Below, piece by piece: positions 46,785-55,522 of a DNA stretch of 64,000 nucleotides; the first letter of the stretch is position 1; each line of letters starts with the position of its first letter. Under the pieces are notes generated by a model. The model saw nothing but the letters and a program-made list of their open reading frames with translations. It was not told the origin of the DNA and did no database searches. Location: the NCBI GenBank assembly GCA_963731285.1, contig CAVSUR010000014.1, positions 372,001 to 436,000 on the forward strand, in the 5' to 3' direction. Source of the stretch: CAVSUR01 sp963731285. Lineage in GTDB: Bacteria > Actinomycetota > Actinomycetes > Streptosporangiales > Streptosporangiaceae. The translations under genes were made by a program, and so were the position numbers.

Positions 46785-46912
46785 GCGTGGCTCCGGGCCG
46801 GCTGTATCGCCCCCGGCCGGCCCGCGCCCGGCTGTGCCGCGGCTGGCTGGCCCGCGCCCGGCTGTGCCGGTCCGCGCACCAGCCGCCCGTCCTGCCAGAG
46901 CGTCCTGGTCAT
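46781..46912 (-). CDS. possible 43-residue leader peptide before the SDR
   Basis: ATG 46912 has GAAAGGGG five bases upstream and opens MTRTLWQDGRLVRGPAQPGA, then a Gln/Pro/Gly/Ala-rich repeat (AQPGAG twice, from a 30-bp DNA repeat) ending SHA. Its TGA overlaps the SDR GTG (GTGA), as in translationally coupled pairs. It may be a leader peptide or the remnant of a larger upstream gene. Function unknown. Confidence 0.4.
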   Translation of the reverse strand: MTRTLWQDGRLVRGPAQPGAGQPAAAQPGAGRPGAIQPARSHA

Positions 46913-47122
46913 CAGAGCCCCTTTCGCCGTAGCCGTCACCCGCCGGGCTGGTGCCGCCCGGACGCTCTGGGCTGTGCCCGTTGACCGTCCGGGCCATACG
47001 GCACAGTAGCGGGCAGGTCGCTGACATCGTCGTGTCGGCGGTGCTGCTGCCGCTCAGGCAGTGGCTGCGTTTCTCGCTGGAGGCTCTCCGCCGGGCGGCA
47101 CCTGCGGGCGCTACCGTGAGGC

Positions 47123-47908
47123 ATGGCCGGTATCCGTGCGGCGCTGCTGGACATCGACGGCGTGCTGACCCAGTCCTGGCGGCCGATCTCCGGCGCGGTC
47201 CAGGCCGTCTCCGCGCTGCGCGACGCTGGCTACCCGCTGGCCCTGGTAACCAACACCACCTCGAAGACCCGCGCCTGGATCGCTGGCACGCTGGCGCAGG
47301 ACGGCTTCCCGGTGAATCCCGGCGATGTGCTCACCGCGCCCGTGATCACTGCCGGATATCTGGAGCAGCACTATCCGGGCGCCCGCTGTGCCCTGCTGAA
47401 CAGCGGTGATATCGGTGCGGACCTGACTGGCGTGACGCTGCTCGCCGACGACGATCCGGCTCAGCCCGATGTCGTCATCCTCGGCGGCGCCGGACCTGAG
47501 TTCAGCTACGCGGCGCTGAATCGGATATTCGGATACGTCGAGGGAGGCGCCGCGCTCATCGCCATGAGCCGCGGCCTGTTCTGGCGCACCGACGACGGAC
47601 TGCAGCTCGACACCGGGGCGTTCCTGGCCGGGCTGGAGCGGGCCGCGGGGATCGAGGCCGAAGTCACCGGCAAGCCGTCCGAGGCCTTCTTCGCCACCGC
47701 ACTCAGCGCGCTCGGCGTGCCCGCCGCGCAGGCCGTGATGGTCGGCGACGATATCGAGTCGGATGTGCTCGCCGCGCAGCGCGCCGGGATCACCGGCGTG
47801 CTGGTCCGCACCGGCAAGTACCTCCCGGAGGCGCTCGACCGTGCCCCGGCCTCCCCCGATCACGTTATCGACTCGGTCGCCGACCTGCCTGGCCTGCTGG
47901 AATCGTAG
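47123..47908 (+). CDS. HAD-IIA family phosphatase (NagD/LHPP-like)
   Basis: An intact 261-residue protein from ATG 47123 with GTGAGG upstream. HAD motifs are RAALLDIDGVLTQSWRPISG (nucleophile Asp and DxD), LALVTNTTSKTRAWIAGTLA (motif II Thr), and VTGKPSEAFFATALSALGV with AVMVGDDIESDVLAAQRAGI (motifs III and IV). The cap region QPDVVILGGAGPEFSYAALN is the IIA type. Members dephosphorylate sugar phosphates, pyridoxal phosphate or phospholysine; the substrate is not evident. Confidence 0.88.
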   Translation: MAGIRAALLDIDGVLTQSWRPISGAVQAVSALRDAGYPLALVTNTTSKTRAWIAGTLAQDGFPVNPGDVLTAPVITAGYLEQHYPGARCALLNSGDIGADLTGVTLLADDDPAQPDVVILGGAGPEFSYAALNRIFGYVEGGAALIAMSRGLFWRTDDGLQLDTGAFLAGLERAAGIEAEVTGKPSEAFFATALSALGVPAAQAVMVGDDIESDVLAAQRAGITGVLVRTGKYLPEALDRAPASPDHVIDSVADLPGLLES

Positions 47909-48057
47909 TCCGGATGACCGGGCGCGCGCCAGCGAACGGCGGCAGGAGAGGGCTGCGCAAGTCTGGTTCGCGGCAGCGGCGACGCCCCGGGCAGCGGCAG
48001 CCGGTAGCAGACCGTGCAGCCGGGGTGGCCGATCGGGCCCGGATCGGGCCGGGCGGA

Positions 48058-48607
48058 TCAGGTCTCCGGGCGGCGGATCAGGTACTTGCCGAGCGAGGGC
48101 TCCAGCAGGTCGAACGTGCGCTCAGCCTGCGCGGCCAGCACGGCCTGGGTCTGCTCGCGCGGCCGGCCGGCCGGCTGCGGCGGCTGGCCTCGGCGTATAG
48201 CACCCGGTGCACGCAGGCCAGCTGTGCCGCGACGATGCGCTGCTGCACGTGGTCAGCGCCGGTCTCGGCGGCAATGGCATCGCCGAGCGCCAGCTCGCGC
48301 CGGGCCAGCAATTCCCGCAGCCGTCCCGCGAGCACCGGGCTGTCCTCGACCATCGCGGCGAACTCGGGTCCCGATAGCCCGAGGGTCGGCTCCCCCTAGC
48401 TACGGCCTCCGCGTAGCCGCGCCGCACCGCGGCGAGCAGGCTCTCGCCGGACCGCCGTGCGGTCACGGCCGCGGCCAGCGCGGCCACGATCGCGTCGGCC
48501 CGGTCCAGGATCAGGTCCTCCTTGCGCGGGAAGTAGTTCGTGACCGTCATCCGCGCCACCCCGGCGGCCTCGGCCACCTGAGCCAGTGTCACCGCCCCGC
48601 TGGGCAT
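48058..48607 (-). pseudogene. TetR-family regulator lacking its N-terminus, frameshifted
   Basis: The recognition part VTLAQVAEAAGVARMTVTNY followed by FPRKEDLILDRADAIVAALA is clearly a TetR helix-turn-helix. However, the first helix (usually about 25 residues before it) is missing; the frame begins MPSGA just ahead. The C-terminal pieces GPEFAAMVEDSPVLAGRLRE, QRIVAAQLACVHRVLYAEA and ERTFDLLEPSLGKYLIRRPE lie in two other frames, with shifts near 48395 and 48185. The break at 48605 coincides with the start of a membrane-protein fragment on the other strand. DNA binding is probably lost. Confidence 0.65.
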
Positions 48608-48877
48608 CTACTGCCTCGCCCGGCTGATCGGCGCCTTCGCCCTGCCGGTCAGCACCATGGTGTGGCTGTCCACCGTGATGACCGGCGCCGCGATCGCCGT
48701 CGCCGCGATCGCCGGCAGCCCGATCGCGGGCCCGATCGAGAACATGGTCAGGACCGAGGCCAGGGCCAGCAGGCCGAAGCCGGGCGGGCAGCGGCTGAAC
48801 CCGCGGCCGAAGACCCGGCCGCCGAAGACCCGGCGCCCCCGGCCGCGACCACCTCATCCGTTCCGCGCGCCGCCTGA
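48604..48877 (+). pseudogene. C-terminal fragment of a membrane protein
   Basis: The plus frame from 48604 reads IYCLARLIGAFALPVSTMVW, LSTVMTGAAIAVAAIAGSPI and AGPIENMV, two hydrophobic helices. After a shift near 48765 comes a charged tail QAEAGRAAAEPAAEDPAAED ending SSVPRAA. There is no start codon before the first helix. It is probably the remains of the transporter or membrane protein once divergent from the tetR gene. Family not recognised. Confidence 0.5.
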
Positions 48878-49070
48878 CCGTCCCCTTCGCCGCCTTACCC
48901 GCCGCCCCGCGCGCCGCCTGAGCGGCAAATTCCTAACCCGCTGCCCGGCACGTTCATCGGCACCCCGCCGGTGATCGGCCCGTTCACCGGGCTGCGCGCC
49001 GGGCGCCGCACGGGCTGGCCGGTCCTTCCGGCTGGTGCGCGGCGCCTTCCGGGTACGGGATCATGGCGGC

Positions 49071-50239
49071 ATGATGGTCTTCGACACGGCGGAGCGCCGG
49101 CGCCGCCTGGCTGTGCGGCACGCGCTGGTCCCGGCGGCCAAGGCCGCCGGGACGGCCGCGGTGGCCAGCCGCCTGGTGGCGCTGCACGCCACCGACCCAG
49201 CGTCGGTGTTCCTCGCCATCCAGACCAGGACGGCCCCGGCCGTGACGCCCGCCGCCATCGAGGACGCGCTGTACGAGCGGCGCGAGCTGGTCCGGATGCT
49301 CGGCATGCGGCGGACCGTGTACGTCGTGCCCGCCGGGCTGGTGCCGGTGGTGCACGCCTCGACCATGCCGCGGGTCGCCGCCACCCAGCGGGCCCGGCTG
49401 CTGAAGCTCCTCGGCGATGCGGGCGTCGCCGACCCGGAGCCCTGGCTGGCTGACGTCGAGGCGTCGGTGCTGCGCGCCCTGGCCGCCCGCGGCGGCACGG
49501 CGATGGCCGCCGAGCTGGCCGCCGACGAGCCGAGACTGCGGACCGCGCTGCTGGTCGCGCCGGGCAAGCCGTACCAGGCCCGGCAGAACATCACCAGCCG
49601 GGTGCTGCTCGGACTCGGCGCGCAGGGCCGCATCATCCGGGGCCGGCCGGCTCCTGGCTGTCGCAGCAGTACCGGTGGATGCTGGGAGCCCGGCCGGCGC
49701 CCGGCGCGCTGCTCGCTCCGGACGAGGCACGAGCGGAGCTGGCCCGGCACTGGCTGGCCGCCTACGGTCCGGCGCCACTGGACGACTTGAGGTGGTGGAC
49801 CGGCTGGCCGGTGACCGACGTTCGCCGGGCGGTCAGGGACGCCGGTGCGGTGGACATCGAGCTCGGCGGCGGGACCGGCGTTATCCTGCCCGATGACCAG
49901 GCGGCCACCCCCGATCCCGGCCCGTGGACCGCGCTGCTGCCTGCGCTCGACCCGACGGTGATGGGGTGGGCCGACCGGTCCTGGTTCCTCGGGCGGCACG
50001 GCCCCGCGCTGTTCGACCGGTCCGGCAACGCTGGCCCGACGATCTGGCAGGACGGGCGCATCGTGGGGGGCTGGGCCCAGCGCCCCGCTGGCGAGATCGC
50101 GGTCCGGCTGCTGGCCGACGTCGGCGCGGAGGGGGCCGCGAGAGTCGAGGCCGAGGCGGGCCGGCTCGGCACCTGGCTGGCCGGCGTCCGGGTCGTCCCC
50201 CGGTTCCGCACCCCGACCGAGCTCGAGCTGTCCGCCTGA
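49071..50239 (+). CDS. winged-helix DNA-binding protein, AlkZ-like (HTH_42), one frameshift
   Basis: ATG 49071 starts MMVFDTAERRRRLAVRHALV. The first part has VASRLVALHATDPASVFLAI, ELVRMLGMRRTVYVVPAGLV and YQARQNITSRVLLGLGAQGR. After a frame change near 49655 it continues WLSQQYRWMLGARPAPGALL, YGPAPLDDLRWWTGWPVTDV and VMGWADRSWFLGRHGPALFD, ending IAVRLLADVGAEGAARVEAE. This is the full AlkX/AlkZ-type winged-helix layout of about 385 residues. AlkZ-type proteins unhook DNA crosslinks as glycosylases; many chromosomal paralogues are uncharacterised. The QxQ/QxD catalytic motif was not confirmed. Confidence 0.78.
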
Positions 50240-50305
50240 CCGACCGCCCGGAGCTTGCGGGCCGAGCCGGGCTGGCGGGCCGACCCGGCTGGCGGCCCGC
50301 TGGCG

Positions 50306-51115
50306 TCAGGCCTGATGCTGCAGTGCCCGGCGGGTCAGCACCCGGGCCAGGTGCTGGCGGTAACCGCGGTCGGCGTGCATGTCCTCGCCCGGCTCGGTGT
50401 CCGCGGCGGCAAGGGCGGCGGCCTCGGTCACGCTCGCCCCGCCGGCCAGGGCCTGCTCTGCGGCCCGGGCGCGCAGCGGCGTCGGCCCCATATTGGCCAG
50501 CGCGATCCGGCCGCCGGCCGCGGCCGCCCCGACGATGGCCCAGTCGTTGGCCCGCCGGGTGAACTTCTGGTAGCCCCACGGCTGGCCGGGCCTGGCCGGT
50601 ACGCGCATCGCGGTGATCAGCTCGTTCCCGGCCATGCTGGTCTCGAAGTAGCCGGCGAAGAAGTCCTCGGCGGCGACCAGCCGGGTACCGCCCGGGCCGG
50701 CCAGCTCGACCGACCCGCCCAGGGCGAGCACGGCCATCGGCAGGTCGGCCGCCGGGTCGGCATGCGCCAGCGAGCCACCGATCGTGCCCCGGTGCCTGAT
50801 CTGGGGATCGCCGACCTGGGCGGCAGCGTGCGCGAGTAGCGGCGCGGCCGCCCGGACCAGGCTGGCGGCAGCCAGGTCGGCGTGCCGGGTCGTCGCGCCG
50901 ATGACCAGCTCATCGCCGTCGGCGGTGACCCCGGCCAGCTCGCTTAGGCCGCCGATATCGATGAGCACCGACGGCGCGGCCAGCCGCAGCTTCATCATCG
51001 GCAGCAGCGAATGACCTCCGGCCAGCAGCTTGGCGTCCTCGCCGTGCTCAGCCAGCAGCCCGATCGCGTGCGCGGCCGACTGGGCGGCGATGTAGTCGAA
51101 CGGCGAGGGGATCAT
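50306..51115 (-). CDS. coxM: FAD-binding medium subunit of xanthine/CO dehydrogenase-like enzyme
   Basis: An intact 269-residue CoxM-type flavoprotein. It begins MIPSPFDYIAAQSAAHAIGL, has AKLLAGGHSLLPMMKLRLAA (AGGQS-type FAD loop) and IRHRGTIGGSLAHADPAADL (TIGG loop). The C-terminal domain follows with FARRANDWAIVG-like sequence. It transfers electrons from the 2Fe-2S subunit to the acceptor. ATG 51115 overlaps the stop of the small subunit, completing an L-S-M operon. Confidence 0.9.
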   Translation of the reverse strand: MIPSPFDYIAAQSAAHAIGLLAEHGEDAKLLAGGHSLLPMMKLRLAAPSVLIDIGGLSELAGVTADGDELVIGATTRHADLAAASLVRAAAPLLAHAAAQVGDPQIRHRGTIGGSLAHADPAADLPMAVLALGGSVELAGPGGTRLVAAEDFFAGYFETSMAGNELITAMRVPARPGQPWGYQKFTRRANDWAIVGAAAAGGRIALANMGPTPLRARAAEQALAGGASVTEAAALAAADTEPGEDMHADRGYRQHLARVLTRRALQHQA

Positions 51116-51666
51116 GCCGTCACAGCCGGCTGTGGCCCGGCGTCAGCCTCGGCGGCCTGACCCAGATCACCAGGCTCGGCGCCGGCCCGGCCTGCCTCAG
51201 CCTGGCCGTCGCCCGCCCGTGCGGCGGCGAGCACCGCGCGCACGATGTTGTGGTAGCCGGTGCAGCGGCACAGATTGCCTTCCAGCCCCTCGCGCACCTG
51301 CTGCTCGGTCGGATCCGGGTTCTCGGCCAGCAGCCCGACCGCCGCCATCACCATGCCGGGCGTGCAGAAGCCGCATTGCAGCCCGTGCTCGCGCTGGAAT
51401 GCGGCCTGGACCGGGTGCAGCCGGCCGTCCGGGGCCAGGCCTTCGGCCGTGGTGACCTCATGCCCGCTCGCCTGCGCGGTCAGCACCGTGCAGGACTTCA
51501 CCGACGCGCCGTCCAGCAGCACCGTGCACGCGCCGCACGAGGTCGTGTCACAGCCGACGTTGGCTGCGCGCAGGCCGCAGATCTCGCGCAGGTAGTGCAC
51601 GAGCAGCAACCGCGGCTCGACCTCGTCCGACCGCTCCCCGCCGTTGACGGTCAGCTCGACCTGCAT
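51112..51666 (-). CDS. coxS: 2Fe-2S small subunit of xanthine/CO dehydrogenase-like enzyme
   Basis: An intact 184-residue protein. The plant-type 2Fe-2S cluster ligands are in NVGCDTTSCGACTVLLDGAS, with a fourth Cys at VKSCTVL. The second cluster is in GLQCGFCTPGMVMAAVGLLA and EGLEGNLCRCTGYHNIV. The last about 30 residues are an Ala/Gly/Glu-rich tail beyond the usual end. ATG 51666 follows the coxL stop with no gap. It relays electrons from the molybdenum centre to the flavin. Confidence 0.92.
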   Translation of the reverse strand: MQVELTVNGGERSDEVEPRLLLVHYLREICGLRAANVGCDTTSCGACTVLLDGASVKSCTVLTAQASGHEVTTAEGLAPDGRLHPVQAAFQREHGLQCGFCTPGMVMAAVGLLAENPDPTEQQVREGLEGNLCRCTGYHNIVRAVLAAARAGDGQAEAGRAGAEPGDLGQAAEADAGPQPAVTA

Positions 51667-53967
51667 CTAGGCCCCTTTCTGCGTGATGGCCCCGGCGGCC
51701 TGCAGGGCCTGGAAGACCCGGTGCGGGGAGGTGGGCATGTCGATATGCCGGACACCGAGGTGCGCGAGCGCGTCGACGACAGCGTTCTGCACCGCAGGCG
51801 TCGCGCCGATCGTGCCGGCCTCACCGATGCCCTTGGCGCCGAGCGGGTTGTAATTGGTCAGCGTGGCCATGTCGGCGAGCTCGAAGCTGGGCACCTCGGG
51901 CGCGGACAGGATCGGGTAGTCGGCGAAGCTGGCGGTCAGCGGGTTGCCGCCGTCGTCGTAGACCACCTCCTCCAGCATTGCCTGCGCCGCGCCCTGAGCG
52001 ATGCCGCCGTGCCGCTGGCCCTCGGCCAGCAGCGGGTTGAGCACGAAGCCCGCGTCGTCCACGGTCACCACCCGGCGCAGGAACACCTTTCCGGTCTCGG
52101 TGTCCACCTCGACGACGGCCACATGCGCCCCGAACGGGAACGTCGCGCCCGGCGCGGTGAAGACCGTGCGCACCATCAGCCGCTCGCCCTCCGCCAATGC
52201 CGCCAGCGGCACCGCGGCGTCCGGGTCGCCGGCCACCGTGAACGCGCTGCGCCCGGCGTCGAAGACCAGGTCAGCCGCGCTGGCCTCGAGCTTGCCGGCG
52301 GCCCGGTCGCGGGCGATCTCGATCAGCTCGTCGGCGGCCTGCGATACCGCGGCGCCGCCCTGCTGCAGGCTGCGCGAGCCGCCGGTGCCGCCGCCCTCGG
52401 GGATCAGGTCGGTATCTCCCCACTTCAGCGTGATCTTGTCCACGGGGATGCCGAGCTTGTCACTGGCCAGCATGGCCCACGCGGTCGCATGGCCCTGCCC
52501 GTGCGGTGACGTGCCGGTCAGGATGGTCGCGCTGCCGTCCGCATGCACCTCGACGGTGGCGTTCTCGTTCGGCGCGCCGGCCTCGTCCCCGCCGCCGGTG
52601 ATCTCCACGTAGCACGCTAGCCCGACGCCGAGCTGCAGCACGTCCCCGGCGGCCCGTCGCTGCGCTTGCTCGGCCCGCAGCTCGGAGTAGCCGGCTGCGG
52701 CCAGTGCCGTGTCCAGCGCGGCGGCGTAGTCGCCGCTGTCGTACAGCGCGCCGAACGCGGTCTGGTGCGGCTCCGTGAACGGCGGCAGCAGGTTCGCCCG
52801 CCGGACGTCCGCCGGGTCGGCGCCGATCTCGGCCGCGAACAAGTCGATGGCCCGCTCCAGCGCAGCGGTCGCCTCCGGCCGGCCGGCGCCTCGGTAGGCG
52901 CCCACCGGGGTGGTGTTCGTGACCACCGTCCGCGCGACTGCCTCGGCCTGCGGGATCTCGTACGGCCCCGGCGCCATCATGATCGTCAGGGACGGCAGAA
53001 TCGCGCCGATCCGAAGGTAGGCCCCGGCGTCCTGCACGACCTCCAGCCGGTAGGCGAGGATCGTCCCGTCCCGGCGGCCGCCGATCGTGACCGTCTGCTG
53101 CTGGGCCCGGCCGTGCGTCATCGCGATGAGGTTCTCGTACCGGCTCTCGGCCCACCGGGCCGGCCGGCCGAGCTGCTGCGCTACCCAGGCCACAATCGCG
53201 TGCTCGGGGTCGGCGCCGAATCTGGCGCCGAACGCCCCGCCGACATCGGGGGTGACGACCCGGATCCTCGCCGCGTCGATCCCGAGCAGGCGGGCCAGCG
53301 CCCCGCGCGAGGCCTGCGCCCCCTGGTTGGGTATCCAGGCGGTGAGCCTCCCGTCCTCGCCCCAGGCGGCGGCGGCCGCACGGCTCTCCATCGGGGCCGG
53401 GGCGACCCGCTGGTTGGCGATCGTCTGCGTGACGACCGCGGCGCAGCCGTCGAACAGATCGGCCCTGAGTGCGGCGGAGTCGCCGAACACCGCCGCGGTA
53501 TTGGTTCCGGCCGCCGGGAACAGCAGGGCTTCCTCGGCCATCGCCTGCGTCATGGTGACCACGGCGGGAAGCAGGTCGTAGTCGACGTCGACCAGCTCGA
53601 CCGCGTCCTCGCCCTGGTACGGCTGCTCGGTGACGATGACGGCGACCGGCTCGCCGACGTAGCGGACCCGGTCAGTAGCTAGCAGCCGCTGGCGCATCTG
53701 CTGGTTGAGCAGCTGCGGCATCATCGGCTTGATCTCCGGCAGGCCGGCCAGGTCGGCACCGGTATAGGCGGCGATCGCGCCCGGTGCCGCGAGTGCCCCG
53801 CTGACGTCAATGCCGCGGATCTCGGCGTGCGCTACCGGCGATCGCACGAAGAACACGTGGCAGGCGCCGGTCAGCTGATCGCTGCGGATGTCCTCGGTAT
53901 AAATCCCGCCGGTGGTCAGGAAGCGCGGATCCTCGGTCCGCAGGACCCTGGTGCCCAGGATGCTCAC
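51667..53967 (-). CDS. coxL: molybdopterin-binding large subunit, form II CO-dehydrogenase-like
   Basis: An intact 766-residue protein (GTG 53967). It has VLRTEDPRFLTTGGIYTEDI, VTPDVGGAFGARFGADPEHA, TTPVGAYRGAGRPEATAALE and LGAKGIGEAGTIGATPAVQN with the catalytic Glu of GxGEAG. The active-site loop is AYRGAGR, the form II signature, not the AYxCSFR of true CO dehydrogenase. Form II enzymes are molybdenum hydroxylases of mostly unknown substrate (aldehydes, N-heterocycles). It heads the L-S-M operon; no maturation gene is adjacent. Confidence 0.92.
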   Translation of the reverse strand: MSILGTRVLRTEDPRFLTTGGIYTEDIRSDQLTGACHVFFVRSPVAHAEIRGIDVSGALAAPGAIAAYTGADLAGLPEIKPMMPQLLNQQMRQRLLATDRVRYVGEPVAVIVTEQPYQGEDAVELVDVDYDLLPAVVTMTQAMAEEALLFPAAGTNTAAVFGDSAALRADLFDGCAAVVTQTIANQRVAPAPMESRAAAAAWGEDGRLTAWIPNQGAQASRGALARLLGIDAARIRVVTPDVGGAFGARFGADPEHAIVAWVAQQLGRPARWAESRYENLIAMTHGRAQQQTVTIGGRRDGTILAYRLEVVQDAGAYLRIGAILPSLTIMMAPGPYEIPQAEAVARTVVTNTTPVGAYRGAGRPEATAALERAIDLFAAEIGADPADVRRANLLPPFTEPHQTAFGALYDSGDYAAALDTALAAAGYSELRAEQAQRRAAGDVLQLGVGLACYVEITGGGDEAGAPNENATVEVHADGSATILTGTSPHGQGHATAWAMLASDKLGIPVDKITLKWGDTDLIPEGGGTGGSRSLQQGGAAVSQAADELIEIARDRAAGKLEASAADLVFDAGRSAFTVAGDPDAAVPLAALAEGERLMVRTVFTAPGATFPFGAHVAVVEVDTETGKVFLRRVVTVDDAGFVLNPLLAEGQRHGGIAQGAAQAMLEEVVYDDGGNPLTASFADYPILSAPEVPSFELADMATLTNYNPLGAKGIGEAGTIGATPAVQNAVVDALAHLGVRHIDMPTSPHRVFQALQAAGAITQKGA

Positions 53968-54222
53968 TACCGCTGTCTCCCTCCGGTCCGGCCGCGGGTT
54001 CCCGGCTGCTGGCGGGCCGCCGCCCGTACGGCGACTCTATCCGCGGCCGCGCGGCGCCAGGCAGCTGCCCGGGAATGGCCCCGTGCGGGTCCGGCGTTGT
54101 TGCCTGAGCAGCCCGCTGACCTGGTATGCCGCTGGCAGCGGGGCGAAAAGCAGTTTCCGGCCGGCCCGGTGCCTGGTTAGCATCGAGGCCAGCTCGCTAC
54201 CACATCAGATCGGACGTCCGTC

Positions 54223-55515
54223 ATGTTCGCGCGTGCGCTCGTGCGCCGCTTTCCCCTGCTCGCCTTCCGCGATTTCCGGCTGCTGCTCGCCGAGCGGCTG
54301 CTCGCGCCGGCCGCGTTTGCCTTCTCCCTGGTCGGCGTCTCGTTCGCGGTGCTGGACTCGACACACCACTCGACGTCGGAGCTGTCTTACGTGCTGGCCG
54401 CGCAGATCGCGCCGTCGCTAATCTTCACGGTCATCGGCGGTGTCGTCGCCGACCGGATCCCGCCGCAGTGGGTGATCCTGGCCGGCAACGCGATGATCGC
54501 GCTGGGCGAGGGCACCTTCGGGCTGCTGGTGCTGCTCGGCCACCCGCACCTGGGCCAGATGATCGCGCTGGAAGCGGTGACCGGCACCGGCATGGCCATC
54601 TTCTACCCGGCCTCGCAGGCACTGCTGCCGCGGCTGGTGCCCGGCGACCACATGCTACAGGCCAGCGCGGTGAGCAGGCTGGCCATGAACGGCGGCCAGA
54701 TGGGCGGCGCGGTGCTGGCGGGCTTCTGCGTCGCGGCGTTCGGGCCCGGCTGGGCCCTGGTGGCTTGCGGCGCCGGGCTGCTGGGCACCCTCCCGATGAT
54801 GCTGCGCATCCGGGTCGCCGGCTTCAGCGCCGGCCCGGGGCATTCCAGCATGCTCGCCGACCTGCGGGCCGGCTGGTCGGAGTTCCGCTCGCACGTCTGG
54901 CTGTGGGCCACCACGCTGCAGTTCGCGGTCATCCTGATGGCCTGGTACGGCGGCTTCCAGGTGCTCGGCCCGGTGGTGGCCCGCACCCAGCTGGGCGGCC
55001 CGCAAGCCTGGGGCCTGATCACCGCCGCCGAGTCAGTCGGCCTCATCGCCGGCGGCCTGGCATCGCTGCGGTTCACCCCGCGCAGGCCGGTGCTGTTCGT
55101 CGTGCTCATCGGCGGCGCCGTGGCGTTCTCGCCGCTGTCGCTGGCCATGCCCTGGCCGCTGGCGGTGATCTGCCTGACGTCGTTCGCGCTGGGCGTGACG
55201 CTGGAGATCATGATGGTGCAGTGGACGGTCGTCATGGCCCGCCACATCCCGGCGCAGAAGCTGGCCCGGGTGTCGGCCTACGACGCGCTCGGCTCGGTGA
55301 TGGCCATGCCAGCCGGGGCGCTGATCGCGGGACCGGTGGCGGCGGCGATCGGGGTGCCGAAAACCGAGTACGGCGCGGCCGCGCTGATCCTGGCCGCGAC
55401 CGCGCTGGCGCTCATCCCGCGTGATGTCCGCCGCCTGCGGTCCGGCCAGGCGCCGGCGGCCAGAGACGGGGAGGCCGGCCTGCTGGCCGACGAGCTCGCC
55501 GACGTGGTGCGCTGA
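54223..55515 (+). CDS. MFS transporter (enterobactin exporter/EntS-like MFS_3)
   Basis: An intact 430-residue permease with about 12 hydrophobic segments. It begins MFARALVRRFPLLAFRDFRL and has LLAERLLAPAAFAFSLVGVS, IAPSLIFTVIGGVVADRIPP (loop motif A-like GGVVADR), TGTGMAIFYPASQALLPRLV and a C-terminal AYDALGSVMAMPAGALIAGP. The FRDFRLL N-terminus and ADRI-PP loop are typical of MFS_3 exporters that pump siderophores or macrolides. Substrate unknown. It is convergent with the ABC exporter gene, 7 bases apart. Confidence 0.88.
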   Translation: MFARALVRRFPLLAFRDFRLLLAERLLAPAAFAFSLVGVSFAVLDSTHHSTSELSYVLAAQIAPSLIFTVIGGVVADRIPPQWVILAGNAMIALGEGTFGLLVLLGHPHLGQMIALEAVTGTGMAIFYPASQALLPRLVPGDHMLQASAVSRLAMNGGQMGGAVLAGFCVAAFGPGWALVACGAGLLGTLPMMLRIRVAGFSAGPGHSSMLADLRAGWSEFRSHVWLWATTLQFAVILMAWYGGFQVLGPVVARTQLGGPQAWGLITAAESVGLIAGGLASLRFTPRRPVLFVVLIGGAVAFSPLSLAMPWPLAVICLTSFALGVTLEIMMVQWTVVMARHIPAQKLARVSAYDALGSVMAMPAGALIAGPVAAAIGVPKTEYGAAALILAATALALIPRDVRRLRSGQAPAARDGEAGLLADELADVVR

Positions 55516-55522
55516 TCCCGGC

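Noticed and set aside
51667..53967. True CO dehydrogenase large subunit (form I)
   Set aside because: The active-site loop is AYRGAGR, not AYxCSFR.
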